Shown: one piece after another, positions 34,567 through 44,275 of the stretch | Position numbering within the stretch: position 1 is the first letter of the stretch | Layout of the letters: the number at the start of each line of letters is the position of its first letter | Origin: Thiomicrorhabdus sp. zzn3 | Lineage (GTDB): Bacteria > Pseudomonadota > Gammaproteobacteria > Thiomicrospirales > Thiomicrospiraceae | Length of the DNA stretch: 64,000 nt | Direction of reading: 5' to 3' | NCBI RefSeq assembly: GCF_029767755.1 | Contig: NZ_JARUQS010000001.1 | Location: forward strand, 496,001 to 560,000 | Notes under the pieces: model-generated | What the model saw: the letters and a program-made list of their open reading frames with translations, nothing else | Database searches by the model: none | Told to the model about the DNA's origin: nothing | Translations under genes and position numbers: made by a program

Positions 34567-37200
34567 CTATTTCGGTGCGTCAAGCAGTTGCTTGAGGGCG
34601 TAGAGTGTCTCCAAAGCCTGTTTCGGAGTGGTCTCGTCCGGTTTTAGTGCTTCGACCGCCTCCTTTAGGGCCAGCAATTTCGGATCCGGCTCACCACTGC
34701 CAAACAGATCAAACTGCACTGCGGCGGTTGCGTTGCTGGCTTTATTTTGAACAGGCCGGTTGAGCCTGTCTTGAGAAGCGGTTTGCAGGCTTTGATTTTC
34801 CAGTTCAATCAAATGTTCCTTGGCGCGCTGAATGACCGCTTGCGGTACGCCTGCCAAAGCCGCCACCTGCAAACCGTAACTCTGTGACGCCGGGCCTTCC
34901 TGAACCTGGTGCAGAAAGACGATCTTGTCATCGTGTTCCATCGCATCCAGATGGACATTGACGGTATTGTTAAATTGCTCCGCCAAGGCGGTGAGCTCAA
35001 AATAGTGGGTGGCAAACAGGCAGTAGCCTTTAATGTGCGCGGCCATCTGTTCGGCAATCGCCCAAGCCAGCGCCAGACCGTCAAAAGTGGAGGTGCCGCG
35101 GCCGACTTCATCCATTAAAATCAACGATTGTTCGCTGGCATGGTGGAGAATATTGGCGGTTTCGGTCATCTCAACCATAAAGGTCGAACGCCCGGAAGTC
35201 AGGTCGTCGGACGCACCGATTCGGGTAAAAATGCGGTCAATCGGGCCGAGGGTCGCGCTATCTGCCGGGACGAAGCTGCCCATATAGGCGAGCAGGGCAA
35301 TCAATGCGGTCTGGCGCATATAGGTGGATTTACCGCCCATATTCGGTCCGGTAATGATCTGCAGTTGGCGCCGTTCGTTAAATTCGGTGTCATTGGGGAT
35401 AAAGGGGTCGCTGGAGAGCGCTTCGACCGTCAAGTGGCGGCCTTGGGAAATACGCATGCCGGGCTCTTCGCTGAGCACGGGACGCGTTAGATTGAGGGCC
35501 ATCGCCTGGGTGGCCAGATTGGTCAGCACATCCAGTTCCGCCAGCGCCTGAGCGGTTTTTTGCAGCGGGTGCAGCGACTGGTTAAGGGTTTCCAACAGCT
35601 GCTGGTAGAGCCATTTTTCCCGTGCCAGGGCTTTTTCACCTGCGCTGAGGATCTTATCTTCAAAGGTTTTCAGCTCGGGAATGATGTAGCGTTCCTGTGC
35701 CTTCAAGGTTTGGCGGCGCACATAATCGGCCGGGATTTCGTCCGAATGAATTTTGCTGATTTCGATGTAATAACCGTGTACCCGGTTATAGCCGACTTTG
35801 AGGGTTTGAATGCCGGTGCGTTCGCGTTCGCGCTGTTCCAGTTGCAGCAGGTAATCGCCCGCTTCATGCTTGAGGTTGCGCAGTTCATCGAGTTCGGCAT
35901 CGTAGCCTTCGGCAATGACGCCACCGTCGCGGATCAATACCGGCGGATTGTCGATGATGGCGCGGTCGAGTTCCTCGGCCAGTTCCGGATAGCGGTTGAT
36001 CTGTTGCGCCAAGGTTTGCAGTTTTTGAACCTGATGGTTTTCCAGCAAGGTATGCAGTTCGGGCAAGGTGTTCAGGGCGCGCCCCAGTTGCAACAGGTCG
36101 CGCGGACGCGCCGAATAGAGGGCAACCCGGCTGAGAATGCGTTCCATGTCGCCGATCTGTTTCAGCGACTGGCGTAACAGTTCGTCATTTTGCAGGGCAA
36201 TGATCTCTTCCACCGCATCCAGACGCGCATTGATTTTATCGCGGTTGCGCAGCGGCTGATTCAGCCAGCGTTTCAGCAGACGGCTGCCCATGGCGGTCGC
36301 GGCATGGTCGAGAATCGCCGCCAGGGTATTATTCTGGCCACCGCTTAAATTGGTGTCGATCTCCAGATTGCGGCGGCTGATGGCGTCCAGCACCAGGCTT
36401 TCGTCGGTTTGATAAGTGTGCAGGCTCTGAATGTGTTCCAGGGCGTTTTGCAGCATGCTGCGCGCATAGTGCAGAATGCCGCCGGCCGCCTCAATCACCG
36501 CGGGTTTCTGTTCGCAGCCGAAGGCGACCAGATCCTGAGTGCCGAAATGGTCGCACAGCCGTTTGCGGGCACTTTGGACTTCAAAGTGCCAGCCGGGATA
36601 GCGTACCCGGCCGCTGCGACTGAGCACGCTTTCTGGCAAAGCCTGCATCAGCAGATCGTCGTCCGGCAGCAGCAGTTCGGAAGGCTTTAAGCGTTCGATT
36701 TCGGCACCGACTTGGGTGGCGTTTTCCAGTTCGGTTGCTTCGAAGCGTCCGCTGGCGACATCCAGAGCGGCCAAGCCGAAGTGATCGTTATGCAGGGTAA
36801 TAGAAACCAGCAGGTTTTCCTGGTGGTCTTCCAGAAGCGATTCTTCCACCAGGGTGCCGGGTGTGATGATGCGCACCACCTTACGTTCGACCGGTCCTTT
36901 ACTGGTGTTGGGGTCGCCGATCTGTTCGCAAATCGCCACCGATTTGCCGAGCTTGACCAGCTTGGCAAGATAGCCGTCGGCAGAGTGGTGGGGGATGCCC
37001 GCCATCGGAATCGGCTGACCGCCGGATTTGCCGCGTGCTGTCAGGGTGATGTCGAGCAGGTCAGCCGCTTTCTTGGCATCGTCGTAAAACAGCTCATAAA
37101 AATCCCCCATGCGGTAGAAGAGCAGATGATCGGGATGCTCGGCTTTGATCGCCAGATATTGCTGCATCATGGGGGTGTGTTTGGTCTGTTTTTCGGTCAT
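34567..37200 (-). CDS. mutS: DNA mismatch repair protein MutS
   Basis: About 877 residues from ATG 37200. An upstream in-frame start (37311) adds a non-homologous stretch and is rejected. The mismatch-binding domain has [15 protein letters not shown] with the Phe-x-Glu pair that contacts the mispair. Connector, lever and clamp domains follow, then the ATPase with Walker [11 protein letters not shown] and signature [12 protein letters not shown]. It recognises mispairs and recruits MutL. A diverged palindrome copy (GAACAGGCCGGTTG, 34749-34762) lies near the C-terminal coding end, and a better one upstream of the gene at 37318-37331. Confidence 0.96.
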   Translation of the reverse strand: MTEKQTKHTPMMQQYLAIKAEHPDHLLFYRMGDFYELFYDDAKKAADLLDITLTARGKSGGQPIPMAGIPHHSADGYLAKLVKLGKSVAICEQIGDPNTSKGPVERKVVRIITPGTLVEESLLEDHQENLLVSITLHNDHFGLAALDVASGRFEATELENATQVGAEIERLKPSELLLPDDDLLMQALPESVLSRSGRVRYPGWHFEVQSARKRLCDHFGTQDLVAFGCEQKPAVIEAAGGILHYARSMLQNALEHIQSLHTYQTDESLVLDAISRRNLEIDTNLSGGQNNTLAAILDHAATAMGSRLLKRWLNQPLRNRDKINARLDAVEEIIALQNDELLRQSLKQIGDMERILSRVALYSARPRDLLQLGRALNTLPELHTLLENHQVQKLQTLAQQINRYPELAEELDRAIIDNPPVLIRDGGVIAEGYDAELDELRNLKHEAGDYLLQLEQRERERTGIQTLKVGYNRVHGYYIEISKIHSDEIPADYVRRQTLKAQERYIIPELKTFEDKILSAGEKALAREKWLYQQLLETLNQSLHPLQKTAQALAELDVLTNLATQAMALNLTRPVLSEEPGMRISQGRHLTVEALSSDPFIPNDTEFNERRQLQIITGPNMGGKSTYMRQTALIALLAYMGSFVPADSATLGPIDRIFTRIGASDDLTSGRSTFMVEMTETANILHHASEQSLILMDEVGRGTSTFDGLALAWAIAEQMAAHIKGYCLFATHYFELTALAEQFNNTVNVHLDAMEHDDKIVFLHQVQEGPASQSYGLQVAALAGVPQAVIQRAKEHLIELENQSLQTASQDRLNRPVQNKASNATAAVQFDLFGSGEPDPKLLALKEAVEALKPDETTPKQALETLYALKQLLDAPK

Positions 37201-37317
37201 TTTGCTGGTTGTTGTATCGGGTGAAGTTGATTCAAAACTAAAAAAGGGTATGCTAGGCGATATTGCATCGTTTCGCAATAAACGTAAATTGAAACGGTCG
37301 GGCAGATTCACGGTTCG

Positions 37318-37331
37318 GAACAGGCCTGCTC
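37318..37331. repeat. Dispersed palindrome copy between mutS and cinA
   Basis: GAACAGGCCTGCTC in the 197-bp divergent region between mutS (minus) and cinA (plus). No terminator function is possible here, since both genes point away, so it may have another role. Confidence 0.75.
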
Positions 37332-37397
37332 AGAATGTTTAAATTATGAAGAATGCAAACACAGTTGGAATGAAATCATTAAAACGGAGTGATGGGA

Positions 37398-37892
37398 ATG
37401 GGGTTTGAGACGCTGGTAGCAGAAGTGGGGAAAGCACTGGTGGAAAAGCAGGCGATGATTGTGACGGCCGAGTCTTGTACCGGAGGCATGATTGCCGAAG
37501 CGTTGACGTCGATTGCGGGCAGTACCGCCTGGTTTGATCGTGCCTATATCACTTACAGCTACGAGTCCAAAAAAGAGATGCTCGGCGTCAGTGAAACGAC
37601 CATTCAGAAAAAAGGCGCGATCAGTCAGGAGTGCGTTGTAGAGATGGCGGTCGCCGCACTGCAGCAATCTCATGCCCGTGTCAGCGTCGCTTGCAGCGGT
37701 ATCGCAGGGCCGGGAGGCGGTACGCCGGACAAGCCGGTAGGAACCGTATGGATTGCCTGGGCGATGCAGGGCCATGACCGGGTAGAAACGCAAAAGTTTT
37801 TGTTTTCCGGTGATCGCTTGGCGGTGCGTGAACAGACTACCGAAGCCGCGTTAATGGGAGTGATGAAATTGCTGCAGGGAGCGGCGGAATAA
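37398..37892 (+). CDS. pncC: CinA C-terminal domain protein, nicotinamide-nucleotide amidase (PncC)
   Basis: About 164 residues from ATG 37398, which sits 8 nt after GGAG. Starts at 37389 (GTG) and 37392 are too close to it. Signature motifs TAESCTGGMIAEALT and ACSGIAGPGGGTPDKPVGTVWIA match the stand-alone CinA amidase that converts NMN to nicotinate mononucleotide and ammonia in NAD salvage. It is upstream of recA, a common gammaproteobacterial arrangement, with a terminator between them. Confidence 0.93.
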   Translation: MGFETLVAEVGKALVEKQAMIVTAESCTGGMIAEALTSIAGSTAWFDRAYITYSYESKKEMLGVSETTIQKKGAISQECVVEMAVAALQQSHARVSVACSGIAGPGGGTPDKPVGTVWIAWAMQGHDRVETQKFLFSGDRLAVREQTTEAALMGVMKLLQGAAE

Positions 37893-37964
37893 AAGCCTCT
37901 GGGTTACGGACGGCAGTGGTCTTTGCCGAATTCTGAAACGTTCTCTACATTATTTAAGCAGCTT

Positions 37965-37998
37965 AAACGGAGCAGGCCTGTCAGGATGCTCCGTTTTT
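37965..37998 (+). terminator. Terminator of cinA containing a dispersed palindrome
   Basis: Perfect 10-bp stem AAACGGAGCA / TGCTCCGTTT (37965-37974 with 37987-37996) and a T-run. GAGCAGGCCTGTCA (37970-37983) forms one side of the stem and most of the loop. Confidence 0.85.
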
Positions 37999-38294
37999 GT
38001 TTAGGGAGAGGTTGAATTCCAACTGGGTAAACACGTCGTGTCGACGAGTCTGTTGCCGTAAAAATAAGGTTATTCTGTTGTGTGACCCTACTAGGATTTA
38101 GTTTTAAAGTATGGGATAATTCCGCGCTTATTAAGCAACGGATTTTCTACACAATTTTGCCTCTTGCTGAGGCAGGGATTATGTAAAATTTTCCCTCGTT
38201 TTAGGGGGCTTGGTTTGTCCAAGATCACTCCGTTTGTGAAAGATGGATTTGCAACCCCCCAAGTGCCAATTACAGGACATCAAAGGACCTTACA
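37999..38294 (+). other. recA upstream region without an obvious SOS box
   Basis: After the cinA terminator this region is a long leader before recA. A -10-like GATAAT is at 38115-38120, but no good -35 or CTG-N10-CAG LexA site was found by eye. GC-rich blocks AGGGGGC (about 38200) and CCCCCC (about 38256), and a small CTTGG-tttgt-CCAAG hairpin (about 38208-38222), suggest leader structure. Confidence 0.4.
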
Positions 38295-39332
38295 ATGGAT
38301 GAGAATAAGCAAAAAGCGCTGGCCGCTGCGTTAGGCCAAATTGAAAAACAGTTTGGTAAAGGCTCTATTATGCGAATGGGCGATAATGGCGTAGCGCGTG
38401 ATATTGAAGCGATCTCCACGGGTTCTTTGGGATTGGATATGGCGCTTGGAATAGGCGGTTTTCCAAAAGGTCGTATTGTTGAAATCTACGGGCCGGAATC
38501 TTCCGGTAAAACGACTCTGACTCTGCATGCCATTGCCGAAGCGCAAAAGATGGGTGGGACAGCGGCGTTTGTGGATGCCGAACATGCTCTGGATCCGGTC
38601 TATGCTGAGAAGCTGGGAGTGGATATTGATAATCTATTGGTTTCTCAGCCGGATACCGGCGAGCAAGCATTGGAAATTACCGATGCATTGGTACGTTCTG
38701 GTGCGGTAGACATTGTGGTGGTCGATTCGGTGGCCGCCCTGACCCCGAAAGCGGAAATTGAAGGGGATATGGGGGATTCGCACATGGGGTTGCAAGCGCG
38801 TTTGATGTCGCAAGCGTTGCGTAAGTTGACCGCCAATATCAAGCGTACCAATACCTTGGTGATTTTTATCAACCAGATCCGTATGAAGATCGGTGTCATG
38901 TTCGGAAGTCCTGAAACCACCACGGGTGGGAACGCGTTGAAGTTCTATGCGTCGGTCCGTTTGGACATCCGACGTATTGGTTCGATCAAGAAAGGTGACG
39001 AGATTTTAGGGAATGAAACGCGCGTTAAGGTGGTGAAAAACAAGGTTTCGCCTCCGTTCAAGCAGGTTGAATTCGATATTCTTTATGGTCACGGCATTTC
39101 ACGCGAAGGTGAAATCATTGATCTGGGTGTGAAAGAGAAACTGATTGAGAAATCCGGTTCTTGGTACAGCTACAACGATCAGAAAATCGGTCAAGGGAAG
39201 GACAACGTCCGTCAATACCTGATTGATAATCAGGAGGTGGCCGAAGAGCTGATGGCGCAAATTAAAGAGCGTCTGATGCCGGCACGCAAGCCTCAGGCAG
39301 AAGCCGAAGAAGCAATGCAAGCGGCAGAATAA
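38295..39332 (+). CDS. recA: Recombinase A
   Basis: 345 residues, normal length. It forms filaments on single-stranded DNA, catalyses strand exchange and stimulates LexA self-cleavage. Walker [11 protein letters not shown], the MAW and L1/L2 regions ([40 protein letters not shown]) and the acidic C-terminus are present. The ATG follows AAAGGA. recX lies 79 nt downstream past a hairpin, then alaS, as in many gammaproteobacteria. Confidence 0.98.
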   Translation: MDENKQKALAAALGQIEKQFGKGSIMRMGDNGVARDIEAISTGSLGLDMALGIGGFPKGRIVEIYGPESSGKTTLTLHAIAEAQKMGGTAAFVDAEHALDPVYAEKLGVDIDNLLVSQPDTGEQALEITDALVRSGAVDIVVVDSVAALTPKAEIEGDMGDSHMGLQARLMSQALRKLTANIKRTNTLVIFINQIRMKIGVMFGSPETTTGGNALKFYASVRLDIRRIGSIKKGDEILGNETRVKVVKNKVSPPFKQVEFDILYGHGISREGEIIDLGVKEKLIEKSGSWYSYNDQKIGQGKDNVRQYLIDNQEVAEELMAQIKERLMPARKPQAEAEEAMQAAE

Positions 39333-39356
39333 GAAGCGATTAGCTTACCGATGTCT

Positions 39357-39388
39357 CGTGTGTGGGAGTGCAGTAAGCTCACCACACG
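39357..39388 (+). terminator. Hairpin between recA and recX (attenuator-like)
   Basis: CGTGTGTGGGAG (39357-39368) pairs with CTCACCACACG (39378-39388) with one bulge. No T-run follows. Such hairpins between recA and recX reduce recX readthrough in E. coli; the same role here is inferred. Confidence 0.4.
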
Positions 39389-39411
39389 CTAATTACTAGG
39401 GTGGCAGCAGT

Positions 39412-40032
39412 TTGAAAAGCGCAGAAACGTTTTTAAAAGAGCTGGGAACCTGGGACGAGTCTGATTCGATAGCGCGTGGCCAAAGTCATCATGTCGAGAC
39501 GCTGGATGATGACACCAATCCACTGGCGGATGCGGATGATGAAATCGCTGCGCTGGCGCAGCAGATTGAATCTAAAGCGGTGGCATTGTTGGCGACTCGT
39601 GAACATGGTGCCAAAGAACTTAAGCGCAAACTGTTGCAGAAGTTTCCGGAAACTGAAGCCTTGTTGGCGCTGACTGGGGAACCTGTCGGACTGGTGGCGC
39701 AGCTGGTGGATGAGGTCATTGCAAAATGCCAAGAGAACCGCTGGCAAAGCGATGAACGTTATGTGGAACAAGCAGTATACAGTTACCGTTTGAAAGGGCA
39801 TGGTCCACTGAAAATCCGTCAGAAATTGCAGCAGGCCTGTTCAGATTCCGTTGCGATTGATGCAGCACTGGATTTAGACGTTAATGATTGGTTAGAAATG
39901 ATGCGTGAAGTTTTGGAAAAAAAATACGGTGATGCGCACAAACCGGCCAGTCGAAATGAACAGGCAAAACGGATGCGTTTTATGCAGAGCCGTGGATTTC
40001 CGGCGGAGTGGATCTGGAAAGTGTTCCGTTAA
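39412..40032 (+). CDS. recX: Regulatory protein RecX
   Basis: 206 residues, probably from TTG 39412 with AGGGTGG upstream; a start at the RecX core is possible because the first 45 residues are acidic and not conserved. The core begins at about ALLATREHGAKELKRKLLQ and has the repeated three-helix RecX pattern (SYRLKGHGPLKIRQKLQQ). It caps RecA filaments and limits recombination. The segment QQACSDS is encoded by a palindrome copy (39829-39842). A 14-bp perfect hairpin follows. Confidence 0.9.
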   Translation: MKSAETFLKELGTWDESDSIARGQSHHVETLDDDTNPLADADDEIAALAQQIESKAVALLATREHGAKELKRKLLQKFPETEALLALTGEPVGLVAQLVDEVIAKCQENRWQSDERYVEQAVYSYRLKGHGPLKIRQKLQQACSDSVAIDAALDLDVNDWLEMMREVLEKKYGDAHKPASRNEQAKRMRFMQSRGFPAEWIWKVFR

Positions 40033-40075
40033 CGCCGTCGAGGTGAACGCAGCTTCACTTAACAGGCGGTGGCTA

Positions 40076-40115
40076 CACAGAAGGCGTGACAGGTGATCAC
40101 GCCTTCTGTGGTTTT
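40076..40115 (+). terminator. Long hairpin after recX, probable terminator or attenuator
   Basis: Perfect 14-bp stem CACAGAAGGCGTGA / TCACGCCTTCTGTG (40076-40089 with 40097-40110), 7-nt loop, weak gtttt tail. It lies before alaS and may control readthrough into it. Confidence 0.65.
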
Positions 40116-40225
40116 AAATGCAAAGAATTTAGGTGATGTGGCTGGCGCATTTGGGCGCCTTGTCGCAGCACAAGCGGCTTTAGAAAAAATTGAATTTTAT
40201 TTTTTGACTTTAAGGTTTAAACCCT

Positions 40226-42817
40226 ATGACCAGTGCAGAACTCAGAAAGGCTTTTATAGACTTTTTTGTTAAGCAGAACCACACGGCAATTCATTCCAGT
40301 CCCGTGGTGCCGGCCAATGATCCAACCCTGCTGTTTACCAATGCGGGAATGGTGCAGTTTAAGGAAACCTTCCTTGGACAGGAACAGCGTGATTACAATC
40401 GTGCGACGACGGTACAACGTTGTATTCGTGCCGGCGGTAAACACAATGACTTGGAGAACGTGGGGTATACTGCGCGTCACCATACTTTCTTCGAAATGTT
40501 GGGGAACTTCAGTTTCGGTGACTACTTTAAGCGTGAAGCCATTAAGTTCGCCTGGGAGTTTTTGACTCAAGAGTTGAAACTGCCAGAAGAAAAGCTTTGG
40601 GTGACGGTGTTTGAAGAGGATCAGGAAGCCGAAGATATCTGGTTGAAAGAGATGGGGGTTTCCGCAGAGCGTTTTTCACGTTGTGGAGCGAAAGACAACT
40701 TCTGGTCAATGGGAGATACCGGGCCGTGCGGGCCTTGCTCGGAAATTTTCTACGATCACGGCCCGGATGTGGCCGGAGGTCCTCCAGGTTCACCGGATGA
40801 AGACGGCGACCGTTACATCGAAATCTGGAACTTGGTGTTTATGCAGTTTGACCGTGCCGCTGACGGTACCTTGACGCCGTTACCGAAGCCATCCGTTGAT
40901 ACGGGGATGGGCTTGGAACGTTTAGCCGCCGTCATGCAGGGTGTGCACAACAATTACGATATCGACCTGTTCCAGGCATTGGTCAAAAAAGCGTCTGAAT
41001 TGACCGGTGAGAAAGATCTCACCAACAGTTCGTTGCGCGTGATTTCCGATCATATTCGTTCGTGTGCTTTCATCATTACCGACGGCGTGATGCCTTCGAA
41101 TGAAGGGCGCGGCTATGTGTTGCGCCGGATCATTCGTCGTGCGATTCGTCACGGTTACAAGCTGGGGCAAAATCAGGCGTTTTTTCATAAGCTGGTGGGG
41201 ACGCTGGTTGAGCAGATGGGTGAGGCCTATCCGGAATTGGCCAAAGAACAAACCAATGTTGAGCGCGTACTGAAACTGGAAGAAGAGCGTTTTGCCGAAA
41301 CCTTGGAAAACGGCATGAAGCTCTTGGAAGAGTATATCGCCACAATGCAAGGCACGGTGATTGAAGGTGATATGGCCTTCAAGCTGTATGACACCTACGG
41401 TTTTCCAGTGGACTTGACCGCGGATGTAGCGCGTGAAAAGGGGTTGACGGTGGATGAGGTCGGCTTCGAGCGTGCGATGGAAGCTCAGCGTGAACGTGCC
41501 CGTTCTGCGAGCAGCTTTGCCGGTGGTGCTCAGGAGCGTGTGGATTTTGAAGGTGAAACGATTTTCTTAGGCTACACTCAAGATGAAGCGGATTGTGACA
41601 TCCTCGCCATTTTTGTGGAGGGGCAGTCGGTTGAGAGTGCCGCAGAAGGGAGTGAAGCCATTGTGATTCTGGATCAAACCCCGTTTTATGCAGAGTCCGG
41701 TGGGCAAGTGGGTGACAGCGGCAGCCTGACCGAAGGCATGCACAGTTTCCATGTCGATGACACTCACAAGCAGGGCAAGCTGTTCCTGCACAAAGGGAAG
41801 GTCACCGCGGGGACGATCGCCGTTGGACAGACAATTCATGCCAAGATCAATATCGCGCACCGCCGTGCCAGTGAAAAGAATCACTCGGCCACGCATCTGT
41901 TGCACGCCGCCTTGCGTACGGTTCTGGGAACCCATGTTCAGCAGAAAGGCTCTTTGGTCAGTCCGGAGCGTCTGCGTTTTGACTTCTCTCATTTTGAGCC
42001 GATTACCGCGGCACAACTGCGTGAAATTGAGCAGTTGGTTAACCGTCAAATCATGTTGAATGAAGCGGTTAGCACCAGCGAGATGGATATAGAATCGGCC
42101 AAGGCGAAAGGCGCGATGGCGCTGTTTGGTGAGAAGTATGGTGATGTGGTACGCGTCGTCGATATGGGGGATTTCTCAGTCGAGTTATGCGGTGGAACCC
42201 ATGTTAACTCGGTCGGTGAAATCGGGCCGTTCCGCATTGTCTCCGAAAGCGGTATTGCCTCCGGTGTACGTCGTATTGAAGCGGCGACCGGTGAAAAAGC
42301 CTGGGCGATGATCTATGAGGATGAAGCGCGATTGGAGCAGATTGCTCAAACGGTGAAGTCGGATAAAAACCAAGTGGCCGACAAGGTCGAGCAGGTGATG
42401 GCCGATTATAAGGCGCTGGAAAAAGAATTGAAGCAAATTCAGTCCAAGATGGCGGCTTCGCAAGGCGCCGATTTGGCTGGTCAAGCGCAAGAGATCAATG
42501 GGGTGAAAGTGTTGGCGGCCAAGATGGAAGGCGCCGACAACAATACGCTGCGTGATACCTTGGATAAACTGAAAGATAAATTGGAACCTGCGGTGATCCT
42601 TCTGGCTGCGACAGAGGGTGAAAAAGTGATGTTGGTGGCCGGTGTCAGCAAGTCTGCAACCGATCGCTTTAAAGCAGGGGAATTGGTCAACCATGTCGCA
42701 CAACAGGTTGGTGGTAAAGGGGGCGGCCGTCCAGATATGGCGCAAGCCGGCGGAAAAGACCCAAGTAAGCTAGACGAAGCGCTCGCCTCGGTTTCGGCCT
42801 GGGTAGAGTCTAAATAA
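40226..42817 (+). CDS. alaS: Alanyl-tRNA synthetase
   Basis: 863 residues, close to normal length. The class II catalytic core starts [19 protein letters not shown]-like and has [16 protein letters not shown]. The editing domain has [13 protein letters not shown] and the CGGTHV zinc motif, and the C-terminal C-Ala domain ends [12 protein letters not shown]. It charges tRNA-Ala and clears mischarged Ser and Gly. lysC follows after 16 nt, so the two are probably cotranscribed. Many gammaproteobacteria have csrA here, and in this genome lysC and a large propeller gene come between. Confidence 0.97.
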   Translation: MTSAELRKAFIDFFVKQNHTAIHSSPVVPANDPTLLFTNAGMVQFKETFLGQEQRDYNRATTVQRCIRAGGKHNDLENVGYTARHHTFFEMLGNFSFGDYFKREAIKFAWEFLTQELKLPEEKLWVTVFEEDQEAEDIWLKEMGVSAERFSRCGAKDNFWSMGDTGPCGPCSEIFYDHGPDVAGGPPGSPDEDGDRYIEIWNLVFMQFDRAADGTLTPLPKPSVDTGMGLERLAAVMQGVHNNYDIDLFQALVKKASELTGEKDLTNSSLRVISDHIRSCAFIITDGVMPSNEGRGYVLRRIIRRAIRHGYKLGQNQAFFHKLVGTLVEQMGEAYPELAKEQTNVERVLKLEEERFAETLENGMKLLEEYIATMQGTVIEGDMAFKLYDTYGFPVDLTADVAREKGLTVDEVGFERAMEAQRERARSASSFAGGAQERVDFEGETIFLGYTQDEADCDILAIFVEGQSVESAAEGSEAIVILDQTPFYAESGGQVGDSGSLTEGMHSFHVDDTHKQGKLFLHKGKVTAGTIAVGQTIHAKINIAHRRASEKNHSATHLLHAALRTVLGTHVQQKGSLVSPERLRFDFSHFEPITAAQLREIEQLVNRQIMLNEAVSTSEMDIESAKAKGAMALFGEKYGDVVRVVDMGDFSVELCGGTHVNSVGEIGPFRIVSESGIASGVRRIEAATGEKAWAMIYEDEARLEQIAQTVKSDKNQVADKVEQVMADYKALEKELKQIQSKMAASQGADLAGQAQEINGVKVLAAKMEGADNNTLRDTLDKLKDKLEPAVILLAATEGEKVMLVAGVSKSATDRFKAGELVNHVAQQVGGKGGGRPDMAQAGGKDPSKLDEALASVSAWVESK

Positions 42818-42833
42818 GAAGAAAATAGAAGCA

Positions 42834-44060
42834 ATGGCACTGATTGTTCAAAAATATGGTGGTACCTCGGTAGGAAATATCGAGCGTATCCAAAACGTAG
42901 CGAATAAGGTCGCTAAGTTTGTCGATGAAGGGCATCAGGTGGTGGTGGCCGTTTCTGCAATGAGCGGAGAAACCAACCGTCTGACGGCGCTGGCGCATGA
43001 AATTCAAGCGCGTCCCTCTAAGCGCGAAATGGATGTTTTGTTGACCACGGGAGAGCAGGTGACAATTGCATTGCTGAGCATGGCGTTGCAAGAAAAAGGG
43101 TATCCTGCAGTGTCTTATACGGGGTGGCAGGTACCGATTAAAACCGATGCCGTGCATAGCAAAGCACGTATTGAAGATATTGATTCGGAAAAAATCTTTG
43201 GCCAGCTCAATGAGGGCAAAGTCGTCGTCGTTGCCGGTTTCCAAGGCGTTACACCGGATGGCGATATTACCACTTTGGGGCGCGGTGGCTCGGATACTAC
43301 CGCAGTAGCCCTTGCCGCCGCCTTAAATGCGGATGAGTGTCAGATTTACACCGATGTGGACGGGGTGTATACCACCGACCCGCGTGTTGTGCCGGAAGCC
43401 AAGCGTCTGGATCACATTACCTTTGACGAAATGTTAGAAATGGCCAGTTTAGGGGCCAAGGTTCTACAGATTCGTTCGGTCGAGTTTGCCAGCAAATACA
43501 ACGTGCCGTTGCGCGTACTGTCTTCAATGCAAGAGGGCGGCGGTACTTTAATCATTTCAGAAGAGAAGTTTAAGGACATTGAAATGGAAAAACCGCTGAT
43601 CTCGGGTATCGCGTTCAGTCGCGACGAAGCGAAATTAATGATTTTAGGTGTGCCAGACAAGCCAGGTGTGGCTTATCAAATTCTTGGGCCAATTTCGGAT
43701 GCGAATATCGAAATCGATATGATCATCCAAAACCAAGGCGTAGACGGTACGACTGATTTCACCTTTACCGTAGCACGCGGCGATTTGGCGCCAGCTTTGG
43801 AGATTCTGCAAAGCACTGCGAATAAACTGGGCGCGCGTGAAGTGTTGTCGGATGACACCATTGTTAAGATTTCAATGGTCGGTGTCGGAATGAAATCGCA
43901 CTCAGGCATTGCCAGCCGTATGTTCAAGACACTGGCGGACAACGACATCAATATTCAAATGATCGGTACGACGGAAATTAAGATTTCAGTGGTGATTGAT
44001 GAATCTAAATTGGAACTGGCTGTACAATCGCTTCATGAGGCGTTTGAGCTGGATAAATAA
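42834..44060 (+). CDS. lysC: Aspartokinase
   Basis: 408 residues, the monofunctional form with two C-terminal ACT domains. The kinase core has VQKYGGTSVGN and TLGRGGSDTTAVAL, and the ACT region shows VGVGMKSHSGIASRMF. It phosphorylates aspartate, the first step to lysine, threonine, methionine and diaminopimelate. Feedback inhibition by lysine and/or threonine through the ACT domains is expected. It is cotranscribed with alaS, followed by a palindrome copy and a terminator. Confidence 0.95.
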   Translation: MALIVQKYGGTSVGNIERIQNVANKVAKFVDEGHQVVVAVSAMSGETNRLTALAHEIQARPSKREMDVLLTTGEQVTIALLSMALQEKGYPAVSYTGWQVPIKTDAVHSKARIEDIDSEKIFGQLNEGKVVVVAGFQGVTPDGDITTLGRGGSDTTAVALAAALNADECQIYTDVDGVYTTDPRVVPEAKRLDHITFDEMLEMASLGAKVLQIRSVEFASKYNVPLRVLSSMQEGGGTLIISEEKFKDIEMEKPLISGIAFSRDEAKLMILGVPDKPGVAYQILGPISDANIEIDMIIQNQGVDGTTDFTFTVARGDLAPALEILQSTANKLGAREVLSDDTIVKISMVGVGMKSHSGIASRMFKTLADNDINIQMIGTTEIKISVVIDESKLELAVQSLHEAFELDK

Positions 44061-44063
44061 TCC

Positions 44064-44077
44064 CAACAGGCCTGTTC
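44064..44077. repeat. Dispersed palindrome copy just after lysC
   Basis: CAACAGGCCTGTTC starts 4 nt after the lysC stop codon and lies just ahead of the hairpin terminator at 44085-44109. The palindrome and the terminator are separate here. Confidence 0.75.
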
Positions 44078-44084
44078 AGTTTTT

Positions 44085-44109
44085 AAGCCCGGTTTATCCG
44101 GGCTTTTTT
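44085..44109 (+). terminator. Rho-independent terminator of alaS-lysC
   Basis: Stem GCCCGG/CCGGGC (44087-44092 with 44098-44103) followed by T6. Confidence 0.85.
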
Positions 44110-44275
44110 GTTTTTAGGAGCGTGTTTTTTATTATTAAGCCTATACGTTTGTTTGCTTATTATAGAATTTATCTGGCCAAGATAAGAACTTTGAATTTTT
44201 AACGCCTCCTCTCCGGTGTTTTAATGGAAATAATCCTATGTTTTTTAGGGAATATTCGGTACCAGGAGGGTTGCC

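Noticed and set aside
37201-37311. Upstream extension of mutS
   Set aside because: 37 extra residues without MutS similarity; [15 protein letters not shown] at 37200 is the normal start.
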